This document shows positions 1-13,100 of a stretch of DNA of 34,773 nt, piece by piece. The notes beneath the pieces were generated by a model. That model saw nothing but the letters and a program-made list of their open reading frames with translations. It did not search any database and was not told the origin of the DNA. The stretch comes from Boothiomyces macroporosus (lineage: Eukaryota > Chytridiomycota > Chytridiomycetes > Rhizophydiales > Terramycetaceae). The position numbers and the translations under genes were made by a program. The stretch's first letter is position 1; each line of letters starts with the position of its first letter. The stretch is from positions 1 through 34,773 of the forward strand of contig JADGKB010000127.1 in assembly GCA_027604185.1 (NCBI GenBank), in the 5' to 3' direction.

Positions 1-1841
1 GAAGTTCGGTTGAACCGTAGGGAGCAAAATGTAGATGAGTTTGCATCAAGTGCACATGAATTCATTCTCAGTCGAAGTTCAGCGATGTAGACCAAAATTA
101 ATAAATGAGTTCTATGTTTTGCGATTCTTAAAGTTTATATTTTGCAAGGAGCAGCGGTTTACAGAGTTGCAAAACATGTTATTCTAATGGAAATATTTGA
201 TTGCTCTCAGCAACTCTTTGCCTGTAACTGATATGTCCTTTTCTGGATAAACTGTGTTAATTAAATTCGATATTGGTTCGAATTAACATGCCATAACTCA
301 GATATATTTTATCTACATGGAGGTTGATATAGTACAAAAACCCTAAAAGCAATTGATCTAGTGTTGATCGCAAAAATTGATTTAATGGAGTGTTATAGTG
401 AACTTATACACTGCGTTTTGTTACAGTCAATTTTTGTGAAATATATTTTAGAATTGGAAGTTTAGGTACGAAAACCATGGTCATTAGTTTAGCCCAATCA
501 ATTTTTCTATTTTAAACACACTTTTTAATGCAATTTTTGGAGAGGATTTATTGTTTGAATATATGAAAAATAGTACAAGATGGGCTATATTTTTCAAAAT
601 TACCCTCTAGATCCAGATAATTTTTCTAAATCTTCTTTTTTGGTCAATAATCTTCCGAGATATTTCGTTATGTATTTATTGATTTAATTGAAATATGTGG
701 TTCTAACAAGTCTTCTCAGCCACATATGATTGACCTGTTTGATCATCTCCTAATAAATTTTAATCTCTAAATTCAACTGATTGCAATATAAAATATATAC
801 GGAAGAAATGTATTAATAACTCAATTCTCACAGATTTTACTTGGTTGGAATCCTAAAACAGGTACAATTTAGAAATTTAGAACTTGCATTTAAAACGAGA
901 CAATCAGGAGCTTATGAATTAAATGTATATTTATAAATAGATACCAGTATTTGGGGAAAACTGGAAAAACATTTCCCATGTATTTACTGCTCTACTATTT
1001 TAAATGAAAGCAAATTATATATCTAACATCTGTAAATATTCCAATTTAATTTGAAATCTTCTTGTATTCCCGCTACTGCACTTCGAAAGTTATAAAATCT
1101 AATTGCCTTTCATCTTTGATCTTAGCAACCTTCATATGCTAAATTTGGAGTGAAGTCCATTTGAAATAGGTTTTCAAATATATTTAGGCTAGTACACTAA
1201 GCAGTGGTTAATAACTCTTTGGCATAATATCCAATGCCGTCCAATTTATGGAGGAGCTGGTGGCTGTATATTTTGAATAAAGCCAGATAAACAAATCATT
1301 TCTTGAGGTTGTCACTTTCTAAACAATTGTCGAAATTCTTATTTTGATTAACACTAGAACTATCCCACTGTGGAACAAATTTGTATTTGAATTCTTTACA
1401 TGCTCAATTTCGAGTGCCTTAATTGGACTACATCCATCGTTTTATCGATTCTAGGGATTCATCTTCATCAACAGTAGAACATGTGTATTCTTTTCATCTG
1501 AGATTGATATTTTCTTTTAGATTGTTTGTCTATGAAGCTACAGTTCACCTTAATATTTGGATTAATATAGCCCTTTAATTCCAAGATGTTGATATTTGGG
1601 CAATTTCGAACCCCTTGCACTAACTACATTCAATTATTTTCCACAGGGAACGCAATACAGGTAAATTTCCCTACTGGGAGCTCGGGGATGTTCATGATAG
1701 TGGCTAATTGTGGGTTACCAAATAACTACTGAAAAGTCTTATTTCAGCTTGTGTAAAATTACTTTATAAGATTTCTGAACTATTTTTATTGCAGATACAG
1801 GAAAATGTTGCTGGAAATCTTGTTTAAATATGAATGACAAA
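1..1841. other. gene-free AT-rich stretch
   Basis: No open frame of useful length, no RNA gene and no repeat array that I can support lies here. It is by far the longest gene-free stretch in a window where neighbouring genes are usually 20 to 400 nt apart. No telomere repeats are visible at the left edge. Short open patches, for example around 1630-1740, match nothing I recognise. It could be a long regulatory region, a decayed gene, a centromere-like or subtelomeric segment, or hold an RNA gene that I cannot see by eye. Confidence 0.5.
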
Positions 1842-3200
<1,359 letters not shown>

Positions 3201-3595
3201 CTTTTTTAAATAATTTCAGTGGTGATAAAGGCTCCAAATCTCCAAGCTGATGTGGTGATTATCGTCACGTGATGGAGATGCCAAAACACCAGTCAGTTGT
3301 AAAGTTTACTCTAGATAATTTGATGTATCAGGGCAAGAATTAAAATTGAGCAACAAATCTTTCGTATTGACACGGTACTGGGTAGTGGGCAGTCAATGAT
3401 GGGAAAATTTGAACAATTTAATTTTTTATATTGCAGTCTAAAATCAATAAGCAACCTGCTCTGATCAATTAATAAGAAATTCAGAAGAGCAAAGGGTTTG
3501 CAAGGGCCAGTTTGCTACACCAAATTTTAGGTTTTTTTTACTTGGATTTTTTGAGCTGAAAAAACTTTCAAGCCACAAAACTTTTTTTTTGTAGA
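3201..3595. promoter_or_regulatory. divergent promoter, LYS20 and KAP121
   Basis: These 395 bases lie between two divergent starts. They hold a perfect bHLH-type palindrome TCACGTGA at 3265-3272 and a run of ten T ending in GTAG just before the importin ATG. I see no gene here. The T-tract plus AG could be a 5' UTR splice acceptor, but no donor is obvious. Confidence 0.5.
3265..3272. promoter_or_regulatory. E-box palindrome TCACGTGA
   Basis: A perfect 8-nt palindrome matching the Cbf1/bHLH class of fungal sites. With the preceding base it reads GTCACGTGA. It lies about 70 nt upstream of the LYS20 start and about 330 nt upstream of the importin start. Function is inferred from the motif only. 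Confidence 0.4.
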
Positions 3596-6500
3596 ATGGA
3601 CAATCAGCAGCTGTTTGAAGTATTGGGGCAGTTGCTATCTCAATTACTCTCTCCAGATGCTAACATTAGAAAACAAAGCGAAGAACAATTGGAAAAGCAT
3701 TGGCTTGCTAATCAGCCAGGACCATTTTTGGCTGGACTTTCCAATTTTATTGTTCATCATTCTGATGCATATGTAAGGTTATTGCTAATGAAAAGTTCCG
3801 AAGTTTTTGCGCTGTCTTGTTGCGAAGGTACGCTCTCAAGCAAACCCCTGCTTCTGTCCCCGTTATTCAAGCTGCTGGGGAAGATGTGTTAAAATATGTT
3901 CAAACCAATTTGTTACAATCTTTAGCCAGCGAACAGGATGTTTCAGTTAGGAATAAAGTTGCGGACACAATTTCGCAAATCGCCTTATTTTTGGTGAATA
4001 ACAAAGGTAAGCTAAAACTGATGGTAAAGTTGGATGGCCAGAATTGTTCCAAGCTTGTGCCGAGTATATCTCTTCTCCAAACCCTTTATTCCGTAAAAGT
4101 GCATTCATGATTTTCAGTGGATGTCCAAAGGTCCTGATCAAGCAAGATCAAAATTCTGTCAAGTCTATTTTCATGGCTGGTGTTCAGGATTCAGATTTGG
4201 ATGTAAGATTGGCCGCTCTTAAAGCAACCGTGAATTATATTTGTGTTTCAAAGCAAGCTGTTAGAAATGCTATGGCTGATTTGCTACCGCATCTATTAAA
4301 CGTAATTCCAGGGGTTATGGCACATGGCGGAAAAGAAGATGAAGCTGTCGAAGGGTTGACCGATATAATTGAGCTTGCACAACTATTTCCAAAAATGTTC
4401 AAGCCAGTGTTGGAACATACGGTTACCTATATGGTTTCTCAAATGAAGAATACTGACTTGGAAAATGGTATGCTTATTTTAATGTAGGTACCCGTCAAAC
4501 ATGTTTGGAACTCCTGCTCACTCTTTGTGAAGGTGCACCAGCTCAAATGAGGAAATATGAACCATTTGCACACTCTTTGATTCCAGTAATTTTGGAATGG
4601 ATGTCTGAACTTGAAGATGAACCAGAATGGTACGCAGTTGAGACAGTAAATTTCACTAATTTCAGATTGAAGATGATGACGATTCTTCCAATGAAACTGC
4701 TGGTGAACAAGCTATGGATAGACTGGCAATGAATCTCAAGGGAAATATTGTGCTACCAATTGCCTTTCAATTGATTCCTACCTTACTGTCCTCCCCAGAA
4801 TGGCAAAAAAGGCACGCTGCACTTCGTTGTATTTCCGCAATTGGAGAAGGATGTTACGATATTATGAAGAAAGAGTTGGAAAAAGTCATTGGGTAAGTGT
4901 TGCTTATATTAGATTGATTCTTCCTCATTTGAAAGACCCACATCCAAGAGTAAGACACGCCGCTTGTAACGCGATTGGTCAAATGTGTACTGATTTTGCC
5001 CCTACAATCCAGGAGCAATTCCATCAGCCTATTTTGACACATTTAATCCCAATAATGGATGATCTAGCTCATATTAGAGTTGCAAACTATGGTGCTGCTG
5101 CGCTGGTAAACTTTTCCGAAAATGCCAGCAAAGAGTGTATTGCTCCTTACATAGAACCTATCATTTCAAAATTGTTGGTGCTGATGAACACTGGTAAAAT
5201 CTTTGCACAAGAACAAGCAATCACCACACTGGCCACTGTTGCGGATAGTGCCAGCTTAGAGTTCACCAAAGTAATTTTCGTTAACATAGTATTACTCCAA
5301 TATTATGCAAGTATTGTTGCAGATATTAAGATTCCCTGACCAAAAGGAGTTACGAAGCTTGAAGGGAAAGACTTTGGAATGCTCATCACTTATTATCTTG
5401 GCAGTAGGCAAAGAGGTCTTTGCACCTGATTTTGTTCCATTTGTTGAAGTTCTCAAAAATATTCAATCCACTATCAGTGATCCTGACGACCCCCAAAATT
5501 CGTATTTATTATCTGCATGGGCTAGATTGTGCAAAGTTATGGGAACAGATTTTGCTCCTTATTTGGAGATTGTTCTTCCACCGTTGCTGAAAAGTGTTGA
5601 AATCAAACCCAAAATGGTTGCATTTGATGCAGATGAAGCTGGAGATGAATACAATGAAGAAGATGGCTGGGAAGTCATGGCGGTTGGAGACAAAAACCTT
5701 GCAATTAAAACCTCATTATTGGAAGACAAATGCACAGCTGTTGAAATGCTTTTATGTTATGCTGAAGAGTTGGGCGCTATTTTCCACCCTTATGTTGAAG
5801 GAATCATGAAGATGATTGTGCCACTCTTGAAATTCTATTTGAATGACGGTGTTAGATATGCGTCTGCCTCATTAATCCCTGTACTTTTGAATTGCTGGAT
5901 CAAGGCAGATTATCGTAAGTTTACATTGACGTTTAGCAAAAGAAAAAATATTTGAAATGTGGGGATTTGTATGCAACAACTTGTTGGAATCGATGAAGGA
6001 TGAAGATGATTTGCAGATTGTTTGTACTCTGTATAACACTCTGTGTGAGGTAGAATTTTCTAATTCAGTGCATTAAATTATTGGGGCCGAATAGTTTAAG
6101 CCAAGAGCAAATGCAATTACTAATTATGGACTTGATTGGTCAGTTGGAGCAATACTTGATTAGAAATCTTGAGAGACAAAGTATTTATTATTAACTGTAG
6201 AATTACGAGATGCTCCTGACTATGATCCAGAAGATGAAGAAGCGCTAAAAGATGAGGAATATACAGACGAACAATTTTTGGCTGACGCCGCTGTGACTGT
6301 ATCTTCCCTATTTAAAACTTTCGGGACAGCATTTTTACCGTTCTTTGATCAAATGATCAGCAAACTTTCAGAATTTTTGGAAAACAAGGACGCTCCATCC
6401 CGTCAATGGGCACTATGTGTGTTTTGTGATTTAATTGAATTTACTGGTCCAGCTTCAGTTCAGTACCAACCATTCTTCCTTGCCAAAATGGCAGCTTCTT

Positions 6501-7060
6501 TAGGGGATGCTTCTCCTGATGTCCGTCAAGCGGCAGCTTATGGGGTTGGTGTTAGTGCCAAGTTTGGCGGTCCAAATTATGCGCAGTTTTGTGTGGAATC
6601 CTTGCCTCATCTCTTCAATATCATTAATGCGCCAAATTCAAGATCGGAAGAAAACACTATGGCCACGGAAAATGCTATTTCTGCTGTTGGTAAATTGCTG
6701 GAAGTATACCGCAGCACAGGGGCTTTCAGTGCAAATGATGTTATTTTACATTGGTTCAACTCTTTGCCGATCGTTGAAGATGCGGAAGAAGCTCCAGAAA
6801 CCTATTCACTACTTTTAGAATTGATTGAAGGACAAAATGAAGTAATTGTAAATGTCAACCAAATCCCAAAATTGGTTTCGATACTAAGTGAAGCCCTTTC
6901 CCTTAAAGATTTGTTGGTAAAAGATCCTGCCCTTAAAGAAAAAATGGTCAATTGTCTGAAATCAGTCATTGCAGCTGCAGATGCAAATACCAAACAGATT
7001 TTATGGCAGGGTCTTAAAGATGGTCAGAAAAAATATCTCAGCAGTCTAGGGCTGGTCTAG
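3596..7060 (+). CDS. PSE1: importin beta-3 / karyopherin Kap121, 10 exons
   Basis: Nuclear import receptor of the importin-5/Kap121 family, which carries ribosomal proteins, histones and other cargo through nuclear pores with Ran-GTP. It is a HEAT-repeat solenoid over its whole length. Typical stretches are LRRYALKQ, the acidic run [17 protein letters not shown] and [15 protein letters not shown]. Nine introns were placed: 3773-3795, 4007-4029, 4468-4487, 4646-4665, 4893-4912, 5271-5289, 5915-5936, 6050-6068 and 6181-6200, that is 23, 23, 20, 20, 20, 19, 22, 19 and 20 nt. The spliced frame is 1092 aa, close to yeast Kap121. Every junction restores family sequence, for example SDAY-FRSF at the first and NNKVGWPE at the second. 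The gene is convergent with the acyltransferase at 7126. Confidence 0.96.
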
Positions 7061-7125
7061 ATAGCTTCAAAAATAAAATTATGAATGTCATTTTAGGACA
7101 ATATTAAAAAAATTCCTGCATGGTT

Positions 7126-8856
7126 TTATTGCTTTTCTTTAACAAAGAGCTTCTGCACAGTTTGATGACCTGTGTAATAGAAATGAACATGAACACAAGC
7201 GAAAAAGGTTGATAGCAAGAACAGGATGCTAAGGATTCCTGAGATTAATGTTTAAATTACCTTGCCATTGGAGTAGATTGTTCCAGAGTTCTACGATTCC
7301 ATCAACACCAACAGCGAAACCAATAAGGTTCCCAGTTATCATTTGTATGATATTCAAGACCCCACCCAGAGCACAAAGATGTATGTGCCACTTGCCAAAG
7401 TACAGTCTCATTGCTTTAGTGCAAAATATTCGAGTAACAACTATTTCTGGAATGATGAATAGTGCAATTAGCCAGCCCCAAGCCAATAGGTTGAGTTGTA
7501 TGTCATGCCATATAGCAACAAATGTAAATATCACAAAAGTGTTGATTGCGCGATATTTCGAACCTCCCAATGGAATATACAGATATCTACATAAGTATCC
7601 TTTACCTGATAAGAAATTTGTTATACGACGTATGCCAACCTCTCCAAAATCCGACAGCAGAATATTGGCTGGAAATACACTGAGTGAGATTCTCGTGTAC
7701 TTCAATATCATCAGCCATTGCCCACAATCTAAAAAATCTCCAAATTACCATCAGCTTTAACCAAATAATCTTTAAATTGAAATATCCCAAGTTATATATT
7801 TCCAAGGAACTGAACCCTTTCCACGCTTTTGTATCCTTTATCGCAACTACATGGATAAAATGAATCATAACTTCCATTAGTAGTGTAATTAAAATCCACC
7901 GCACCCCATACTTGATCGTAGAAATAATATTTATAGATTTCGGCTTGTGTTTCATCTAGATGAGTTGGATTTACTTGAAGAGTAAAGTCATTGAAAGTAA
8001 TAATTGGGCCAGAGAGATATAACGGTGCGTAAAACATGAACACCAAGTAGTTATAGAGGCTATACTCTTTTGGATCCAAATTCTTGCTGATTCGACCCTT
8101 TTGACAATAGGTGGATAAAGTATAATCACACTCTGAACACGACTCTACGTGTTTCTATGTTAACTGAAATTACTGTGAATCCAGAGTTTTGATGATTCAA
8201 GCTCCAATATCTATCCATAGAGAATGATATAATTTTTAATATACAGAAGTTGAATGAAATATTCCAACGGATCCCTAACCCATTGACTCTATCCTGATTT
8301 AGCGTTATTTACCAGCCATCGCAAATAGATTGAAAGATCAGCAAATCTGTATCCATGATAGTATTCATTAACAAACAAAATTCCTATAGCATAAAGCCAC
8401 GTTAAACTGGGGCCAAGAACGGATCTCTGGATTCCAGTAGAAATATAGAATGGTATTAGAACCAAAATGATTACTTTAATGAATGATGCCCCAAATAGCG
8501 CAGTTAGGTAAAGTGATGAGAATATTAGAGAAAGCGTGCTCTTTGGAACATAGAACAGCTTCTGAACTAGTTTAGACAACACGGTTTGAAAAATCGCTAT
8601 AGTCACCAGAGTTGGAATATTATTCCTAAATGATGCATACTGGGCGTCGCTATTATCTACTGTTTTAGCGAGCCATCCCTTGGATAGTTTGTGAGAATAG
8701 AGATAGTAATTTGGATGGGATTCTATTTAGATGAAAGATACCTTTGCTAAAGTTGTATGCGGTGTAAATCCAAGTGCATATAGAAAATAAAGCGTAGGGT
8801 GCAAAGTATTTTATATTCTTGGTGTCCATATAGGAAAGTTTGTTTACTCGCGTCAT
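7126..8856 (-). CDS. GUP1: Gup1-like MBOAT O-acyltransferase, copy A, 7 exons
   Basis: Multi-pass membrane-bound O-acyltransferase of the Gup1 branch. In yeast Gup1 remodels GPI-anchor lipids in the ER, and its relatives include the HHAT-like proteins. Introns are 8741-8723, 8312-8294, 8173-8155, 7974-7956 and 7605-7587 (all 19 nt) and 7260-7239 (22 nt). The product is 537 aa. Key sequence is VDNSDAQY near the N-terminus, [23 protein letters not shown] across the fifth intron, and IWHDIQLNLLAWGWL with the catalytic MBOAT histidine. The last exon adds a final membrane segment and a basic tail. A second copy lies at 32002-33635 on the other strand; only two of eight intron positions are shared. 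The symbol marks the family, not proven one-to-one orthology. Confidence 0.93.
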
Positions 8857-8913
8857 AAACTCCGCTAGCGATAAGATATTTGACGTGTGATATTTAAATC
8901 AGCTTTATTCAAA

Positions 8914-9847
8914 TTATGCAGTGATTTCCCCACAGCTTGTGATGGTGATTTTCTTTTTTGGATTTCCTGAAGCTGTTCCCATTGCTTCAATTTGCTTCAC
9001 TACGTCCATACCTTCAGATACGAATCCAAATACCACGTGCTTGCCATCAAGCCAAGGTGTTTTTTCTGTAGTAATAAAGAACTGAGATCCGTTTGTATTT
9101 GGACCAGCATTTGCCATTGATAAAACACCCGGTTTGTTGTGCTTTAAAACAAAATTCTCATCCGCAAATTTACCTCTGTATATGGATCTCCCACCAGTGC
9201 CGTCATGATTAGTAAAATCACCTATGTTAGAGAATATTACCTCCTTGCAGCATAAATTGGGGAATAACTCTGTGGAAGATTGATTTTCTGAATCCAAACC
9301 CTTTTTCATGGGTACATAACTGTCTAAAGTTTTCGCAAGTCTTTGGAACGATATCCATATGCAATTCCATGACTATTCTTCCAACTGGTGACTTATCAAT
9401 AGTAATATCAAAGAATACTTTTGGATTTGCCTTCTTGAGTTTCTTTTGTGGTCGTTCTTCTTCCGGTTCTTCCTTTTTCTTTGCTTTGGCTCTCAAAGCT
9501 TCTTGTTGCTCTTCGTCTTTAGGCACCTTTGCCAGGACAAACTCTTCGTCCTCCCAAACAGCTTTGGTTTGCATTTGCTGGTATTTCCCTTGTCTGGCAA
9601 GATTCACTTTAAGCAACTTTCCATGCAGCTCTGATAAATTCATATTCTCCAATGCTGCTTGGCAGTCCTCCTGGGATTCATATTCTATGAAAGCAAATCC
9701 CCTGTGCTTTTGATTATCTACATCTAATGGCATCTGAATTGAAAGAATTTCGCCAAAAGGAATGAACGCAGTCCTTAGTATCTGCGGAGTGATTTCTGGA
9801 AGTAGCCCTCCAACAAACAGTGTGGTTTTAGGGTTGGTGACTGACAT
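8914..9847 (-). CDS. RRM-cyclophilin, PPIE/Cyp33 type
   Basis: Peptidyl-prolyl cis-trans isomerase fused to an RNA-recognition motif, the architecture of human PPIE (Cyp33), a spliceosome-associated protein absent from budding yeast. The RRM is residues about 8-85 with LFVGGL (RNP2, 9-14) and RGFAFIEY (RNP1, 49-56). A Lys/Glu-rich linker follows, then a full cyclophilin domain with [25 protein letters not shown] and the cyclosporin-site Trp in [12 protein letters not shown]. One 19-nt intron, 9240-9222, splits the QGGDF motif. I chose the ATG at 9847 because it gives 304 aa and a family-like start ([14 protein letters not shown]). An in-frame ATG at 9901 would add 18 residues without family support. 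The promoter is shared with TOP2. Confidence 0.94.
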
Positions 9848-10113
9848 TGAGCAGATCAAAAAAAGTTTTACTTGGCTGTTTTTTGGAAAAGTTGAAGCCA
9901 TTTCTCTATCACTTGAAGAGCAAGATTGAGTGCCAATAATATTATATTATTACGTAAGCAAACTTGGAATCAAGTGCCGATTTAAAGTTATTTTATCTCA
10001 TAAGCAAGGGTTGAAATTCAACTCGCTAAACAAGGTATCACCAATTGAATGGTTACAAATTCTGTCGTTCAAAATGATCCTTGAATTTTGTTGTCCGAAT
10101 CTTCAATCGCAAA
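9848..10113. promoter_or_regulatory. divergent promoter, cyclophilin and TOP2
   Basis: These 266 bases separate two divergent starts. They are AT-rich and contain a run of seven T (as read on the minus strand) shortly upstream of the cyclophilin ATG. I see no gene here and no motif strong enough to name. Confidence 0.4.
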
Positions 10114-13100
10114 ATGACTTCAAAGTCGATTGAACAAATTTATCAAAAGAAAACTCAGTTGGAACACATTCTAATACGGTAGGCGGTAACTAATTGTAGT
10201 CCTGGTAAGTTTATATTGACAAGACACGTACATTGGGAGTGTTCAACAACAAACCAGTCCACTGTGGGTCTATGAGAACGATCGCATGGTGTATCGCTCC
10301 TGTACTTTTGTTCCGGGCTTGTACAAGATATTTGATGAAATTATCGTCAATGCTGCTGATAACAAGGTGATCTTGAACTAATACTAGGTTACTTTTTTTA
10401 ATTCAGGTCCGCGATCCAAGTATGGATACTATCAAGGTAAGTATCGACAAGGAAAACAATGTTATTTCAGTCTACAACAATGGCAAAGGAATTCCGATTA
10501 AAATTCATGCCAAGGAACAGGTTTATGTCCCTGAATTGATTTTTGGTCACTTGCTTACTTCATCTAATTATGATGACGATGAACAAAAGATTACTGGTGG
10601 AAGAAACGGATATGGTGCCAAATTATGTAATATTTTCTCAAAGCAATTCATTGTGGAAACTGCTGATTCTGAAACGAAATTGAAGTTTAAACAAGTATAC
10701 TGTTCTTATGGTAGGTCTTTAGCGACAATATGAGCAAGAGGGGAGAACCAAAAATCACTAATAATAATCGCGGGGAAGATTACACTCAAATTACATTCAA
10801 ACCAGATTTGGCAAAGGTATCTATCAATTAAACTAGTTTGGATTGGACTCTATTGATGACGATTTTGCTGCCCTGTTGACGAAAAGAGTTTATGATTTGG
10901 CTGGATGTGTTCGAGGAGTAAAAGTGTATTTGAACGATACAAGAATCAAAATGAAAGATTTCAAAGAATACATGGAGCTGTACATCAACTCTGCAAATGA
11001 TCTTCCTACAAAGCCACCTATAGTTTATGAACGAATCAACGACAGATGGGAGGTTGGATTTACTCTTAGCGATGGCCAATTCAACCAAGTGTCTTTTGTA
11101 AATTCAATCTGCACAATCAAAGGTGGAACTCATGTGAATTCAATCGCAGATCAACTAGTCACTCATTTAATTGAAGCGGTAAAGAAAAAGGACAAGAAAG
11201 GTGTACCTTTGAAGCCATTCCAAGCAAAATCTCATTTATGGTTGTTTGTCAATTGCTCAATTGTAAATCCTACTTTTGATTCTCAAACCAAAGAAACAAT
11301 GACATTGAAAACTTCTCAATTTGGATCCAAAGGTAAGCCAGCTTAATAATAGGAACTTTGGGGGAAGACTTTGTCAAAAAAGTATTGAAAAGCGGAGTTG
11401 TTGAAAACATTTTGAGCTTTGCAAAGTTCAAGCAAGATCAGCTCATGAAAAAGACTGATGGGTCTGGAAAGAAAACCAGAATTTCTGGTTTAAGCAAACT
11501 AGATGATGCAAATAATGCTGGTACAAGAAATGCTGGCCAATGCACTCTCATCTTGACCGAAGGAGATTCTGCTAAATCTTTGGCAGTTTCAGGATTATCT
11601 GTTGTCGGAAGAGATAATTTTGGGGTTTTCCCACTTCGTGGTAAGCTTCTTAATGTCCGTGAAGCCTCTCATGCTCAAATTATGGCCAATGCTGAAATTA
11701 GCGCTATAAAACAGATTTTAGGTTTACAGCAGGGCAAAGTCTACAATGATACCAATTCATTGAGATACGGCCATTTGATGATTATGACGGATCAAGATCA
11801 TGATGGTTCCCACATTAAAGGTGCTCTTTGGTTTAAATCTAGGTTTAATAATCAACTTTTTCGATCATTTCTGGCCAAGTTTACTTAAAATTCCTGGATT
11901 TTTGCTTGAATTCATCACTCCAATTGTTAAAGCGACAAAAGGAAAGGGAAGCCAAAAAAAGGAAATATCATTCTTCACTATTCCCGAATACGAAGCTTGG
12001 AAGGAAGAAAATGATAATGGAAGGGGATGGACCTTGAAGTACTACAAAGGTTTGGGTACTTCAACCACTGAAGATGCCAAAAAGTACTTTTCGGACTTGG
12101 GAAAACATTTGAAGCCTTTTGAAGCCTGTGATGAATCTTCTAGACATTTGATTGATATGGCTTTCAACAAAAAGAAGGCTGATGATCGTAAAGAATGGCT
12201 ACGAGGATTTACAAGCGGTACTTTTATGAACCATGACGTTGATGAAATCAATATTTCCGACTTTATCAACAAAGAATTGATTCTCTTCTCTATGGCTGAT
12301 AATACCAGATCTATTCCATGTTCTGTTGACGGATTCAAACCTGGTCAAAGAAAAATTCTGTTCTCTTGCTTCAAGAGGAACCTCAAAAGCGAAATCAAAG
12401 TAGCGCAATTAGCTGGTTATGTTTCAGAACACTCTGCATATCATCATGGTGAAGTGTCATTGACAATGACTATTGTTAACATGGCACAGAATTTTGTTGG
12501 ATCAAACAACTTGAACCTTCTTGAACCATTAGGTCAGTTTGGTACTCGACTTCAAGGAGGAAAAGATGCTGCATCTCCCAGATATATTTTCACTAACCTT
12601 TCTCCGTTAGCAAGAGCTATTTTCCATCCAGCTGATGATCCTCTTCTTAATTACTTGAATGATGATGGCCAATCGATTGAACCAGAATGGTATATCCCAG
12701 TCGTACCCATGCTTCTTATTAATGGGGGTGAAGGTATTGGTACTGGATGGTCTACTGCAATTCCAAATTACAAGTAAACAGCGTGCTAATTTAGCCCAAT
12801 TGATATAGTAAACAATTTGAAAAGATTAATGGATAATCAAGACATGGAACCTATGCATCCATGGTACAGAGGATTCGAAGGTTCAATTGTGCAAGAAGGA
12901 ACCAACAAGTATCGAGTTTCTGGTATCATCACCAAAACTGGACCTACTACTGTTGAAATTAGTGAACTCCCTATTCGATCTTGGACTCAAGCTTATAAAG
13001 AAACTCTTGAAGGCTGGGTCACTGGCACAGAAAAGACTCCTGCATGGATCAAAGATTACAAGGAATACCATACTGATTCAAAAGTCCATTTCGTAATCAA

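Noticed and set aside
265..285. GGTTCGAA as a tRNA B box
   Set aside because: There is no matching A box, acceptor stem or following CC. No tRNA fold could be drawn here or elsewhere in the window.
1630..1740. Short open patch that could be a gene remnant
   Set aside because: Two frames are briefly open, but neither matches a family I know and no exon partners were found.
3560..3595. T-tract plus AG before the importin ATG as a trans-splice acceptor
   Set aside because: Similar T-tracts occur before some but not most starts, and TOP2 and the Kre33 neighbour lack a nearby acceptor. The pattern is too weak to claim.
9847..9901. Upstream ATG at 9901 or a 31-nt 5' intron before the cyclophilin
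   Set aside because: The added residues match nothing in the family, and 31 nt is outside the intron size class. The ATG at 9847 gives the usual N-terminus and length.
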